In this document: one piece after another, positions 7,353 to 15,784 of the stretch
Position numbering within the stretch: the first letter of the stretch is position 1
Layout: each line of letters starts with the position of its first letter
Assembly: GCF_049896245.1 (NCBI RefSeq)
Contig: NZ_JAFCTX010000002.1
Coordinates: 62,001-126,000 of the forward strand
Direction: 5' to 3'
Length of the DNA stretch: 64,000 nucleotides
DNA from: Cypionkella sp049896245
GTDB lineage: Bacteria; Pseudomonadota; Alphaproteobacteria; Rhodobacterales; Rhodobacteraceae
Program-made: the position numbers and the translations under genes
The notes under the pieces: generated by a model
Seen by the model: only the letters and a program-made list of their open reading frames with translations
Database searches by the model: none
Told to the model about the DNA's origin: nothing

Positions 7353-9635
7353 ATGAAGGTTCTGTGTTTGGGCGGTGGTCCGGCGGGTCTGTATTTTGCG
7401 ATCTCGATGAAGCTGCGCGACCCCGGCCATGAGGTTGTGGTTATGGAGCGCAACAAGGCCAATGACACTTTCGGCTGGGGTGTGGTGCTGTCGGATGACG
7501 CTTTGAGCCGTATGGCCAAGAATGATCCGGTTTCCACCCAGGCGATCCGCAGCCAGTTCGCCTATTGGGACGATATTGCGGTGGTGCATAACGGCGTGCG
7601 CACTGTGTCGGGCGGGCATGGTTTTGCGGGCATCGGGCGCAAGGCGCTGCTGATCTTGTTGCAGGCGCGGGCGCGGGAATTGGGCGTTGATCTGCGGTTT
7701 GAGACTGAGTTCAAGTCAGCCGAGGAATATCGCAAAGACTATGATCTGGTGGTGGCGACAGATGGCCTGAACAGCCTTGTGCGCCGCGAATATGCCGAGG
7801 TGTTTCAGCCGGACATTGATGTGCGCAAATGCAAGTTTGTCTGGCTCGGCACACATGCCAAGTTCGATGACGCCTTTACCTTCATCTTCGAGAAGACCGA
7901 ATATGGCTGGGTTTGGGCACACGTTTACCAGTTTGACAAGGATACCGCGACCTTCATCGTCGAATGTAGCCCCGATACGTGGGAGCTGTGGGGCTTCGAT
8001 GCGATGTCAAAAGAGGAAACCGTGGAAACCTGCCGCAAGATCTTTGAACGTCACCTTGGCGGCCATGATCTGATGTCGAACGCCGCGCATCTGCGCGGCT
8101 CGGCGGTGTGGATGCAGTTTCCGCGGGTGATTTGCGCGCAGTGGTATCACGAGAATGTGGTGCTGATGGGCGATGCGACGGCGACCAGCCATTTCTCAAT
8201 CGGCTCTGGCACCCGGCTGGCGTTTGATAGCGCGATTGCTTTGGCGGAATATCTGCATGCAGAACCCACCATGCAGGCGGCGTTTGAGCGGTATCAGGCG
8301 GAACGCCGGGTGGAGGTTTTGCGGCTGCAATCGGCGGCGCGTAATAGCCTGGAGTGGTTTGAGGAGGTCGAGCGTTATCTCGATATGCCAGCGCCGCAGT
8401 TTGCTTATTCGCTGTTGACGCGTTCGCAACGCATCAGCCATGAAAACCTGCGGATGCGCGACCCGGCTTGGTTGCGTTCCGCCGAGGATTGGTTTGCAGC
8501 ACAATATGGCGGTCAGCCGGGCCGTGCGCCGATGTTCACGCCGTTTCAGTTGCGCGGCATGATGCTGGAAAACCGGGTGGTGGTGTCGCCGATGGCACAG
8601 TATCGCGCGGTCGATGGTGTGCCGGGCGATTGGCATTTCGTGCATTACGCCGAACGCGCCAAGGGTGGCGCTGGGCTGGTTTACACCGAGATGACTTGCG
8701 TGTCTGCGCATGGCCGCATCACGCCGGGTTGCACCGGGCTTTACACGCCTAAGCATGAATTGGCGTGGAAGAAGATCAACGATTTCATCCATGCCGAGAC
8801 GAAAGCCAAGACCTGCTGCCAGATTGGCCATTCGGGGCGGAAGGGCTCGACGCAAGTGGGCTGGGCGGATGCCGATGCACCGTTGGTGTCGGGGAATTGG
8901 CCTTTGCTGAGTGCGTCGGCGATCCCGTGGCAGGTGGGCAATGCAGTGCCCAAAGCCATGGACCGCGATGATATGGACAGCGTTCTGCGCCAGTTCATCA
9001 AGGCAACGGAAATGGCCGAGGGCGCGGATTTCGATATGATCGAACTGCATGCCGCGCATGGCTATCTGATCTCATCCTTCATCTCGCCTTTGTCGAACGT
9101 ACGGGAGGATGAATACGGTGGATCTTTGGAAAATCGGATGCGCTATCCGCTGGAAGTGTTCCGCGAGATGCGGCGCTATTGGCCGGGGCATAAGCCGATG
9201 TCGGTGCGAATCTCGGCGCATGACTGGGCCGAGGGTGGGGTGACGCCTGCTGAGGCTGTGCAGATCGCCCAGATGTTCGCGGCGGAAGGTGCTGATATTA
9301 TCGACGTATCGGCGGGTCAGACCTCGACCGATGCCAAGCCTGTGTATGGTCGGATGTTCCAAACCCCGTTCTCGGATCGCATCAAGAATGAGGCGGGGCT
9401 GGCGACGATGGCTGTCGGAAATATCACCGAGGCCGATCAGGTGAACCAGATTCTGCTGGCCGGGCGTGCCGATTTGGTCTGCCTCGCGCGGGCGCATCTG
9501 GCCGACCCCTATTGGACTTTGCATCAGTCGGTAAGCTTGGGCGACACAGGCACGCAATGGCCGAAGCCCTATTATGCGGGCCGCGATCAGGCGCAGCGCT
9601 TGGTGCAGAAATCGGAAGGCGTGATCCGGGTATGA
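7353..9635 (+). CDS. 2-Aminobenzoyl-CoA monooxygenase/reductase (salicylyl-CoA 5-hydroxylase type fusion)
   Basis: A 760-residue fused flavoprotein. Residues 1-380 are a single-component FAD monooxygenase: the dinucleotide motif 'LGGGPAGLYFAISM' is near residue 5, and the second FAD motif 'VVLMGDATATSHFSIGSG' is near 270. Residues 392 onward form an old-yellow-enzyme barrel: 'FTPFQLRGMMLENRVVVSPM', 'CCQIGHSGRKGS' and 'IELHAAHGYLISSFISPLSN'. This architecture is that of the Azoarcus evansii 2-aminobenzoyl-CoA monooxygenase/reductase, which hydroxylates and then reduces the ring of the CoA thioester. Databases also call such fusions bifunctional salicylyl-CoA 5-hydroxylase/oxidoreductase. The start at 7353 has GGAGG at 7341-7345. 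It is the first gene of the rightward operon; the CoA ligase downstream supports anthranilate, though salicylate cannot be excluded. Confidence 0.9.
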   Translation: MKVLCLGGGPAGLYFAISMKLRDPGHEVVVMERNKANDTFGWGVVLSDDALSRMAKNDPVSTQAIRSQFAYWDDIAVVHNGVRTVSGGHGFAGIGRKALLILLQARARELGVDLRFETEFKSAEEYRKDYDLVVATDGLNSLVRREYAEVFQPDIDVRKCKFVWLGTHAKFDDAFTFIFEKTEYGWVWAHVYQFDKDTATFIVECSPDTWELWGFDAMSKEETVETCRKIFERHLGGHDLMSNAAHLRGSAVWMQFPRVICAQWYHENVVLMGDATATSHFSIGSGTRLAFDSAIALAEYLHAEPTMQAAFERYQAERRVEVLRLQSAARNSLEWFEEVERYLDMPAPQFAYSLLTRSQRISHENLRMRDPAWLRSAEDWFAAQYGGQPGRAPMFTPFQLRGMMLENRVVVSPMAQYRAVDGVPGDWHFVHYAERAKGGAGLVYTEMTCVSAHGRITPGCTGLYTPKHELAWKKINDFIHAETKAKTCCQIGHSGRKGSTQVGWADADAPLVSGNWPLLSASAIPWQVGNAVPKAMDRDDMDSVLRQFIKATEMAEGADFDMIELHAAHGYLISSFISPLSNVREDEYGGSLENRMRYPLEVFREMRRYWPGHKPMSVRISAHDWAEGGVTPAEAVQIAQMFAAEGADIIDVSAGQTSTDAKPVYGRMFQTPFSDRIKNEAGLATMAVGNITEADQVNQILLAGRADLVCLARAHLADPYWTLHQSVSLGDTGTQWPKPYYAGRDQAQRLVQKSEGVIRV

Positions 9636-10387
9636 GTGGGCCGGGTATCAGTCTGGCTGGCAAACGCGTTTTGATCACCGGGGGCGGCTCGGGTGCAGGC
9701 GAGAACCTTGCGCTGGGCTTCGCGCAAGCGGGGGCCGAAGTGGTGATCGCGGGGCGTCGGATTGAGGCGTTGCAGGCGGTTGTGGCGCGCGCGCCGGGTA
9801 TCCGGGCGGTGCAGGCGGATGTGACGGATGAAGCCTCGGTGCGGGCGATGTTTGCCCAAGCCGGGCCATGCGATGTGGTGATCGCCAATGCCGGGGCCGC
9901 GGATTCTACGGTGATGGCGAAGACCTCGCTGGCACAGTGGAATGCGATGATTGCGGTGAACCTTACGGGCGTGTTTTTGACCCTGCGTGACGGGTTGAAC
10001 CAGATGCCGGGCTGGGGGCGGTTGATCTCGGTCGCATCCACCGCCGGGCTGAAAGGCTATGCCAAGGTTGCCCCCTATGCTGCGGCAAAGCATGGCGTGA
10101 TCGGGCTGACGCGATCTTTGGCTTTGGAAATTGCCAAGCGTCCGGTGACGGTGAACGCGATATGTCCGGGGTTTCTGGACACACCGATGACCGATCACTC
10201 GGTTGAGGTGATTGCCGAGAAGACCGGGAAATCCTTGGCAGAAGCGCGGGCAGTCTTGGCCGAGATCAACCCGCAGGGGCGGCTGATCGCTGCTTCGGAA
10301 GTCACCGCGATGGCGTTGTTTCTGTGTGGGGCGGGCTCGGAAGGCGTCAACGGGCAGGCACTAACCATTGCGGGGGGGGAGTTGTGA
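9632..10387 (+). CDS. SDR family oxidoreductase
   Basis: A 251-residue classical short-chain dehydrogenase. The cofactor motif is 'TGGGSGAG' (16-23), with N110, S136, Y149 and K153 ('YAAAKHG') as the catalytic set. The chain ends 'GVNGQALTIAGGEL', typical of FabG-like SDRs. The ATG at 9632 overlaps the monooxygenase stop (ATGA), and the stop overlaps the GTG of the MarR gene, so it is embedded in a coupled operon. It may reduce or oxidise an oxo/hydroxy group on the reduced aminocyclohexenyl-CoA; the direction is unknown. Confidence 0.9.
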   Translation: MSGPGISLAGKRVLITGGGSGAGENLALGFAQAGAEVVIAGRRIEALQAVVARAPGIRAVQADVTDEASVRAMFAQAGPCDVVIANAGAADSTVMAKTSLAQWNAMIAVNLTGVFLTLRDGLNQMPGWGRLISVASTAGLKGYAKVAPYAAAKHGVIGLTRSLALEIAKRPVTVNAICPGFLDTPMTDHSVEVIAEKTGKSLAEARAVLAEINPQGRLIAASEVTAMALFLCGAGSEGVNGQALTIAGGEL

Positions 10388-10815
10388 GTGATCTGTCAAA
10401 GCGCCGCCTGAAAATGTGGATCAGGATGCTGGGGGTGACGCGCAGTTCGGAAAGCCATCTGCGCGAGTTTCTGCGGGTGAAACACGACACCACTCTGCCA
10501 CGTTTTGACGTGCTGGCGGCTTTGTATCGGCGGCGGGATGGCGTGACGATGAGTGAATTGTCGCGGATGCTTCTGGTTTCGAACGGCAATGCGACGGCGG
10601 TGGTGGATCGGTTGGAAAAGGACGGCCTCGTTCTGCGCACCCAAAGTGATCAGGATCGCCGCACGGTGTTTGTCGCGCTGACACCGCAGGGTTTGGCTGA
10701 TTTTGAAGGGCTGGCGAGCGACCACGAGCGTGAGGTGGACCGGCTGTTTGGCGGGCTGTCCGAAGCCGATTTGGACAGCTTGACCGAGATTTTGAAGCGG
10801 ATGGGAAAAGCATGA
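10384..10815 (+). CDS. MarR family transcriptional regulator
   Basis: A 143-residue winged-helix protein. The recognition region is 'VTMSELSRMLLVSNGNATAVVDRLEKDGLVLRTQSDQDRR...' (split here across roughly residues 55-100), with the DxR wing motif of MarR proteins. The start is GTG 10384, overlapping the SDR stop (GTGA); its own stop overlaps the next ATG (ATGA). MarR proteins in aromatic-degradation operons are usually repressors released by an aryl-CoA ligand. It is the best candidate to bind the 18-bp palindromes at 7288 and 34799. That link is inference. Confidence 0.92.
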   Translation: MSDLSKRRLKMWIRMLGVTRSSESHLREFLRVKHDTTLPRFDVLAALYRRRDGVTMSELSRMLLVSNGNATAVVDRLEKDGLVLRTQSDQDRRTVFVALTPQGLADFEGLASDHEREVDRLFGGLSEADLDSLTEILKRMGKA

Positions 10816-11621
10816 AACTGGCGGATTTTAAGCCTGCGCATTTTCTGTGGGAAGTCTCGGATCGAGTCGCCGTGCTGCGGTTGAACCGACCCGAGCGCAA
10901 GAACCCGCTGACGTTTGATAGCTACGCCGAGTTGCGCGATCTGTTTCGCGATCTGGTCTACGCCGAGGACGTCGATGTGGTGGTGCTGGCGTCGAACGGC
11001 GGCAATTTCTGCTCGGGCGGCGACGTGCATGACATCATCGGGCCGTTGATCGGGCTGCCGATGAAGGATCTGCTAGCCTTCACCCGGATGACCGGCGATC
11101 TGGTCAAGGCGATGATTTCCTGCGGGAAACCGATCATTGCGGCAGTGGATGGCGTGGCTGTTGGGGCGGGGGCGATCCTTGCGATGGCGGCTGATCTGCG
11201 GCTGGCGACGCCGGAAGCGAAATGCGCGTTCCTGTTCACGCGGGTCGGGCTTGCGGGCTGCGATATGGGCGCTTGTGCGATGCTGCCACGGATCATCGGG
11301 CAGGGGCGGGCGGCGGAATTGCTTTACACGGGCCGGGTGATGACGGCTGCCGAGGGTGAGCGCTGGGGGTTCTGGAACGCTTTGCACGGCGCGGGTGCGC
11401 TGGAGGCCGAGGCGCTGGTTCTGGCGCGGCGACTGGCGGCGGGGCCGTGCTTTGCGCATGGCGTGACCAAGACGCAACTGCTGCAGGAGTGGGATATGGG
11501 GCTGCTGGCTGCCATCGAGGCCGAAGCGCAGGCGCAGGCGATTTGCATGCAGACGCAGGATTTTGAGCGGGCATATCGCGCGTTCGTGGCCAAGGAAAAG
11601 CCGGTTTTCGCGGGGGATTGA
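10812..11621 (+). CDS. Crotonase-fold enzyme lacking the usual catalytic glutamates
   Basis: A 269-residue enoyl-CoA hydratase/isomerase family member. The oxyanion-hole segments are clear: 'NFCSGGDVHDI' (about 65-75) and 'GVAVGAGAILAM' (114-125). Where hydratases carry their first glutamate this protein has I122, and the second glutamate position reads 'LFTRVGLAGCDMGACAML' (141-158) with D151 as the nearest acid. It may therefore be an isomerase, ring hydrolase or other crotonase type instead of a simple hydratase. Its start overlaps the marR stop. With the other crotonase in the leftward operon it gives the pathway two non-equivalent members. Confidence 0.87.
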   Translation: MKLADFKPAHFLWEVSDRVAVLRLNRPERKNPLTFDSYAELRDLFRDLVYAEDVDVVVLASNGGNFCSGGDVHDIIGPLIGLPMKDLLAFTRMTGDLVKAMISCGKPIIAAVDGVAVGAGAILAMAADLRLATPEAKCAFLFTRVGLAGCDMGACAMLPRIIGQGRAAELLYTGRVMTAAEGERWGFWNALHGAGALEAEALVLARRLAAGPCFAHGVTKTQLLQEWDMGLLAAIEAEAQAQAICMQTQDFERAYRAFVAKEKPVFAGD

Positions 11622-11625
11622 TCAC

Positions 11626-11672
11626 CGGGGGCTCAGCCCCGTACCCCGAGATATTTGAGCAGAGAGGATGAA
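11626..11672. repeat. Dispersed intergenic repeat that carries a Shine-Dalgarno
   Basis: A small hairpin (GGGGCT-CA-GCCCC) is followed by GATATTTGAGCAGAGAGG and ATGA. The same tail occurs at 22184-22204 and 33508-33530, and inverted at 49360-49384. Here it sits directly before the GTG of the acyl-CoA dehydrogenase, so its GAGAGGA probably acts as ribosome-binding site. Confidence 0.75.
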
Positions 11673-11674
11673 CC

Positions 11675-12811
11675 GTGCCCGATCAGAGTTTCCTAAGCTG
11701 GCCGTTTTTTGAGGACCGTCACCGGGCGTTGGCGGCGGGTTTGGAGACTTGGTGTGCGTCGCATCTGCCTGTCGATCACGGCGACGTGGATGCCGCTTGC
11801 CGCAGCTTGGTGGCGATGCTGGGGGCGGGCGGTTGGTTGCAGCACTCCGGTGCTGGGCTTGGCGAAAAGCTGGACGTGCGCAGTCTGTGTCTGATCCGTG
11901 AGACTTTGGCGCGGCATGATGGTTTGGCGGATTTTGCCTTTGCGATGCAGGGGCTTGGCATGGGGGCGGTGTCGCTTTTCGGTTCGGACCCACAGCGCGA
12001 ATGGCTGGGGCGGACGCGGGCGGGGACGGCGATTGCGGGCTTTGCTTTGACCGAGCCGGGGTCGGGATCGGATGTGGCGGCGACCGCGACAACGGCGGTG
12101 CGCGGGCCGCAGGGCTGGGTGCTGAACGGCGAGAAAACCTATATCTCGAACGGCGGGATTGCCGATGTTTATGTGATCATCGCGCGGACGGGCGAGGCTC
12201 CGGGTGCGAAGGGGCTGTCGGCGTTTTTGCTGCCTGCGGATACGCCGGGGCTTCGCGTGGTCGAGCGGATTGAGGTGATTGCGCCGCATCCGTTGGCGCA
12301 TCTGGCGTTGCGCGATGTGACCTTGCCTGAAACCGCGCTGATCGGTCGGGCGGCGGATGGATTTAAGATCGCGATGTCGGTGCTGGATGTGTTCCGCTCG
12401 ACCGTCGGCGCTGCGGCTTTGGGCTTTGCGCGCCGGGCGCTGGATGAGGCTTTGGCGCGGGTGCAATCGCGGCGGATTCAGGGGGCGGCTTTAAGCGAAT
12501 TGCAGATGGTGCAGGGGCATTTGGCGGATATGGCCTTGCAGGTGGATGCCTCGGCTTTGCTGATCTATCGGGCGGCTTGGGTGAAGGATCAGGGCGCGGC
12601 TCGGGTCAGCCGTGAAGCCGCGATGGCCAAGCTTTATGCCACCGAAGCGGCGCAGAAGGTGATTGATATGGCGGTGCAACTGCATGGCGGCGATGGCGTA
12701 CGGCATGGCTTTGCGGTTGAGGCTTTATACCGCGAAATCCGGGCTTTGCGGATTTATGAGGGGGCTTCGGATGTGCAGCGCATCGTGATTGCGCGGAGTA
12801 TCCTCGGATGA
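11675..12811 (+). CDS. Acyl-CoA dehydrogenase
   Basis: A 378-residue flavoprotein dehydrogenase. The mid-domain has 'GFALTEPGSGSDVAATAT' and 'EKTYISNGGIADVYVI', the FAD and substrate-binding signatures. The C-terminal helical domain has 'AVQLHGGDGV' and the catalytic base E362 in 'LRIYEGASDVQR'. It starts with GTG 11675; an ATG at 11668 is in another frame. It should introduce a double bond in an acyl-CoA, passing electrons to ETF, during the beta-oxidation-like phase of anthranilate breakdown. Its stop overlaps the thioesterase start (ATGA). Confidence 0.92.
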   Translation: MPDQSFLSWPFFEDRHRALAAGLETWCASHLPVDHGDVDAACRSLVAMLGAGGWLQHSGAGLGEKLDVRSLCLIRETLARHDGLADFAFAMQGLGMGAVSLFGSDPQREWLGRTRAGTAIAGFALTEPGSGSDVAATATTAVRGPQGWVLNGEKTYISNGGIADVYVIIARTGEAPGAKGLSAFLLPADTPGLRVVERIEVIAPHPLAHLALRDVTLPETALIGRAADGFKIAMSVLDVFRSTVGAAALGFARRALDEALARVQSRRIQGAALSELQMVQGHLADMALQVDASALLIYRAAWVKDQGAARVSREAAMAKLYATEAAQKVIDMAVQLHGGDGVRHGFAVEALYREIRALRIYEGASDVQRIVIARSILG

Positions 12812-13233
12812 GCTACACGCGTGAAATTCAGATCGAATTCAACCACTGCGACCCGGCAGGCATCGTGTTTTATCCGCGCTATTTTGAGATGACCAACTCG
12901 GTCGTCGAGAATTTTTTCAACGATGTGGTCGGGCGGAGTTTTGCCGCGATGCACGGGTTTGGAAGTCGGGAGGCGGCGCATAATGGCGTGCCGACTGTGG
13001 CGCTTGAGGCGGAGTTTGTGGCCCCCTCGCGGCTCGGCGATAAGGTGCTGTTTTCATTGGCGGTTGAAAAGCTGGGACGATCCTCGGTTGGCTTGAAAAT
13101 TGAGGGCCATATGGGCACTGAGTTGCGGCTGCGTGTGGCGATGACTTTGGTGTGGATTGACGGCATGAAATCAACGGCTTGGCCGGATGAGATGCGGGCG
13201 CGTTTGGCGAATTATATGGAGGACGCGGCATGA
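12808..13233 (+). CDS. 4-Hydroxybenzoyl-CoA-type thioesterase (hotdog fold)
   Basis: A 141-residue single-hotdog acyl-CoA thioesterase. The signature 'FNHCDPAGIVFYPRYFEM' (11-28) contains D15, the position of the catalytic aspartate in Pseudomonas-type 4-hydroxybenzoyl-CoA thioesterase. It is coupled by ATGA overlaps to the genes on both sides. It could release the CoA of a dead-end aryl-CoA, protecting the CoA pool, or hydrolyse a pathway intermediate. Confidence 0.9.
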   Translation: MSYTREIQIEFNHCDPAGIVFYPRYFEMTNSVVENFFNDVVGRSFAAMHGFGSREAAHNGVPTVALEAEFVAPSRLGDKVLFSLAVEKLGRSSVGLKIEGHMGTELRLRVAMTLVWIDGMKSTAWPDEMRARLANYMEDAA

Positions 13234-13634
13234 GCCATGAGGTTTTGCATCCGAAAAACTGGAAGCCTGCGCGGGGGTATGCCAATGGTATGGCGGCCTC
13301 GGGGCGGATGGTTTTCACCGGCGGGCTGATCGGCTGGAACGCCGATCAGGAGTTCGAGTCCGATGATTTCGTTGGGCAGGTTGAGACGGCCTTAGAGGGG
13401 ATTGTCGAGGTGCTGGCCTGTGCCGGGGCCAAGCCGGAGCATCTTGTACGTTTGACGTGGTATGTCACCGACAAAAACGAATACCTCAGCAATCTAAAGG
13501 GCCTGGGCGCGGTTTATAAGGCGGTGATCGGGCGGCATTATCCGGCGATGGCTTTGGTGCAGGTGGTGGCTTTGGTCGAGGATCGGGCGAAAATTGAGAT
13601 TGAAGCGACGGCTGTTATCCCGGAGGGGGCTTGA
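13230..13634 (+). CDS. RidA/YjgF-family protein without the canonical arginine
   Basis: A 134-residue RidA-family protein. RidA members hydrolyse reactive enamines and imines. The last conserved block reads 'HYPAMALVQVVAL': the position of the catalytic arginine of E. coli RidA (PARS motif) is M107. The later glutamate is kept (E123 in 'KIEIEATAV'). It therefore falls outside the Arg-containing RidA subgroup. The monooxygenase/reductase product carries a ring enamine, so a dedicated deaminase is an attractive role, but the missing arginine argues for caution. Coupled to the thioesterase by ATGA, with the ligase ATG right after its stop. Confidence 0.88.
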   Translation: MSHEVLHPKNWKPARGYANGMAASGRMVFTGGLIGWNADQEFESDDFVGQVETALEGIVEVLACAGAKPEHLVRLTWYVTDKNEYLSNLKGLGAVYKAVIGRHYPAMALVQVVALVEDRAKIEIEATAVIPEGA

Positions 13635-15254
13635 ATGTTGGGGCCATCAGGACATAGCGATAGCTTCACCCGCGACCGCCTGCCACCGCAGGATCAGCAG
13701 CCGGAGTTTTTGCTGGGTGGCTTTGACTACCCGGAATACCTGAACGCGGCGGTTGAGCTGACCGATAAGATGGTGGAAAAGGGCTTTGGCGACCACACGG
13801 CTTTGATCGGCAACGGGCGGCAGCGCACTTATAAAGAGCTGACCGATTGGTCGAACCGCTTGGCGCATGTGTTGGTTGAGGACTACGGCATAAAACCCGG
13901 CAATCGTGTGCTTATCAGGTCTGCCAACAATCCCGCGATGGTGGCGTGCTGGTTGGCTGCGACCAAGGCCGGGGCGGTGGTGGTCAATACCATGCCGATG
14001 CTACGGGCGGGGGAATTGGGCCAGATTGTTGATAAGGCCGAGATCGCTTTGGCTTTGTGCGACACACGGTTGATGGAGGAGTTGGTGGCCTGCGCCAAAA
14101 CCTCGGGATATCTGAAAACCGTGGTCGGCTTTGACGGCACGGCGAACCACGATGCGGAACTGGACCGGGCGGCTTTGTCGAAATCGGTGCGGTTTACGCC
14201 GCCGCCGGTGGGGCGCGATGACGTGGCGCTGATCGGCTTTACCTCTGGCACCACGGGCGAGCCGAAGGGGGCGATGGCGTTTCACCGCGATATTCTGATC
14301 ATCGCGGATGGCTATGCGAAAGAGGTTTTGAACGTCACGCCGCAGGATGTGTTTGTAGGCTCGCCGCCCCTGGCGTTCACCTTTGGTCTGGGCGGCCTCG
14401 CGGTGTTTCCGTTGCGGTTTGGTGCGGCGGCGGCTTTGTTGGAGCAGGCGACGCCCGGCAATATGATCGAGTTGATCCAGACCCACAAAGCGACGGTGTG
14501 TTTTACCGCGCCGACGGCGTACCGGGTGATGCTGAAAGCGATGGCGGCGGGGGCGGATTTATCCTCGCTTCGGGCGGCTGTCTCTGCGGGGGAGACTTTG
14601 CCGGCACCGGTCTATGACGAGTGGATGGCGAAAACCGGCAAGCCGATGCTGGATGGCATTGGTGCCACCGAGATGTTGCATATTTTCCTGACCAATCGGT
14701 TTGAAGATCATCGTCCGGGCTGCACCGGGCGACCGGTATCGGGGTATGAAGCGCGGGTTGTCGGGCCGGATATGGCGGAACTGCCGCGTGGTGAGGTGGG
14801 CCGTTTGGCGGTGCGCGGGCCGACCGGGTGTCGCTATCTGGCCGATGATCGGCAGGCAAAGTACGTGAAAGATGGCTGGAACCTGACCGGGGATAGTTTC
14901 TGGCAGGATGAAGACGGGCGGTTCCATTTTGCTGCGCGCTCGGACGATATGATCATCTCGGCGGGCTATAATATCGCAGGGCCAGAGGTGGAAGCGGCGT
15001 TGCTGTCACATGCGGATGTGCTGGAATGTGCGGTGATCGGGCGGGCGGACGAGGAACGCGGTCAGATTGTCGAGGCGCATGTGGTGTTGGCGCAGGGCCG
15101 TGTGGGCGATGCTTTGATGGTGAAGGCGCTGCAAGATCACGTCAAACGGGTGATCGCGCCGTATAAATATCCGCGTTCCGTGCATTTTGTGCAGGCTTTG
15201 CCGAAGACGCAGACCGGGAAAATTCAGCGGTTCCGGCTGCGCGACGGCACTTAG
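13635..15254 (+). CDS. 2-Aminobenzoate-CoA ligase (benzoate-CoA ligase family)
   Basis: A 539-residue ANL-superfamily ligase. The phosphate loop is 'GFTSGTTGEPKGAM' (about 201-214). The adenylate motifs 'DGIGATEMLHIF' and 'WNLTGDSFWQDEDGRFHFAARSDD' follow, with the hinge and 'GYNIAGPEVE' near 440. The C-terminal catalytic lysine is K529 ('PKTQTGKIQRF'). The 'GATEMLHIF' and 'GCTGRPVSGYEARVV' blocks resemble benzoate/2-aminobenzoate-CoA ligases. It should activate anthranilate to its CoA thioester with ATP, supplying the monooxygenase/reductase. Last gene of the rightward operon; the ATG follows the ridA-like stop with no gap. The Azoarcus equivalent is called abmG. Confidence 0.9.
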   Translation: MLGPSGHSDSFTRDRLPPQDQQPEFLLGGFDYPEYLNAAVELTDKMVEKGFGDHTALIGNGRQRTYKELTDWSNRLAHVLVEDYGIKPGNRVLIRSANNPAMVACWLAATKAGAVVVNTMPMLRAGELGQIVDKAEIALALCDTRLMEELVACAKTSGYLKTVVGFDGTANHDAELDRAALSKSVRFTPPPVGRDDVALIGFTSGTTGEPKGAMAFHRDILIIADGYAKEVLNVTPQDVFVGSPPLAFTFGLGGLAVFPLRFGAAAALLEQATPGNMIELIQTHKATVCFTAPTAYRVMLKAMAAGADLSSLRAAVSAGETLPAPVYDEWMAKTGKPMLDGIGATEMLHIFLTNRFEDHRPGCTGRPVSGYEARVVGPDMAELPRGEVGRLAVRGPTGCRYLADDRQAKYVKDGWNLTGDSFWQDEDGRFHFAARSDDMIISAGYNIAGPEVEAALLSHADVLECAVIGRADEERGQIVEAHVVLAQGRVGDALMVKALQDHVKRVIAPYKYPRSVHFVQALPKTQTGKIQRFRLRDGT

Positions 15255-15439
15255 GGCGCTTAGCCCGTGGGGCCGTAACATAGTTTTCTAGGGTATCGGA
15301 CGCGTCGATATTTTGATCTGAAGTTGTTCCCAGCGGGGAATGACTTGTGTTATTTCTGTGAACCTACCACAATATGTAGGGGTGAGATGCGATCTTTACG
15401 CGGTTTTGTCTGTTTTGAGCATTGTTTCGCCATGCCCAC

Positions 15440-15607
15440 CTAGTGCAATCCTTCTGTCTTGCGCCGGATCGGCCAGCCGGGCCGGGGTTTGGGCAATGTT
15501 GGGGTTTCCTGTTGCAAGGCGGCGCAAAGGCTGGCTTCGCGGGCTTGCAAGCGGACGAGTGTGGCGCGGATTTCGGATAATTCATCGGCGGGCTTTAGGT
15601 TTTGCAT
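15440..15607 (-). CDS. Small hypothetical protein, 55 residues, coiled-coil
   Basis: ATG 15607 reads MQNLKPADELSEIRATLVRL, then QAREASLCAALQQE, then a Pro/Arg/Lys tail, and stops at 15440. CAGGAG lies eight bases upstream of the ATG. Residues 5-35 form a likely amphipathic helix with regular leucines. I recall similar short 'PADELxExRA' proteins in Rhodobacterales, without a function. Of the 530-bp space between the ligase and the next gene, the rest (15255-15439 and 15608-15784) shows only a weak inverted repeat, CCTAC...GTAGG, near 15364. Confidence 0.6.
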   Translation of the reverse strand: MQNLKPADELSEIRATLVRLQAREASLCAALQQETPTLPKPRPGWPIRRKTEGLH

Positions 15608-15784
15608 CGGATTCTCCTGTTGCGGCTTTGTCTGGCCAGGATGTGGGGGCAGGGGTTAAGGATCGGTTTCGATCTGGCCTTGCGTGAAAACTTCCCCTGA
15701 AATCGCGATGATAAATTTCCTTGCATTGCGCGCCGCTCAGGCGAATTCTGGCATGGTTTTGGACCGAATTATTTGGAGACGGAT

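Noticed and set aside
15340..15687. 115-residue forward open frame
   Set aside because: Overlaps the better-supported small reverse gene (15440-15607) and lacks a ribosome-binding site.
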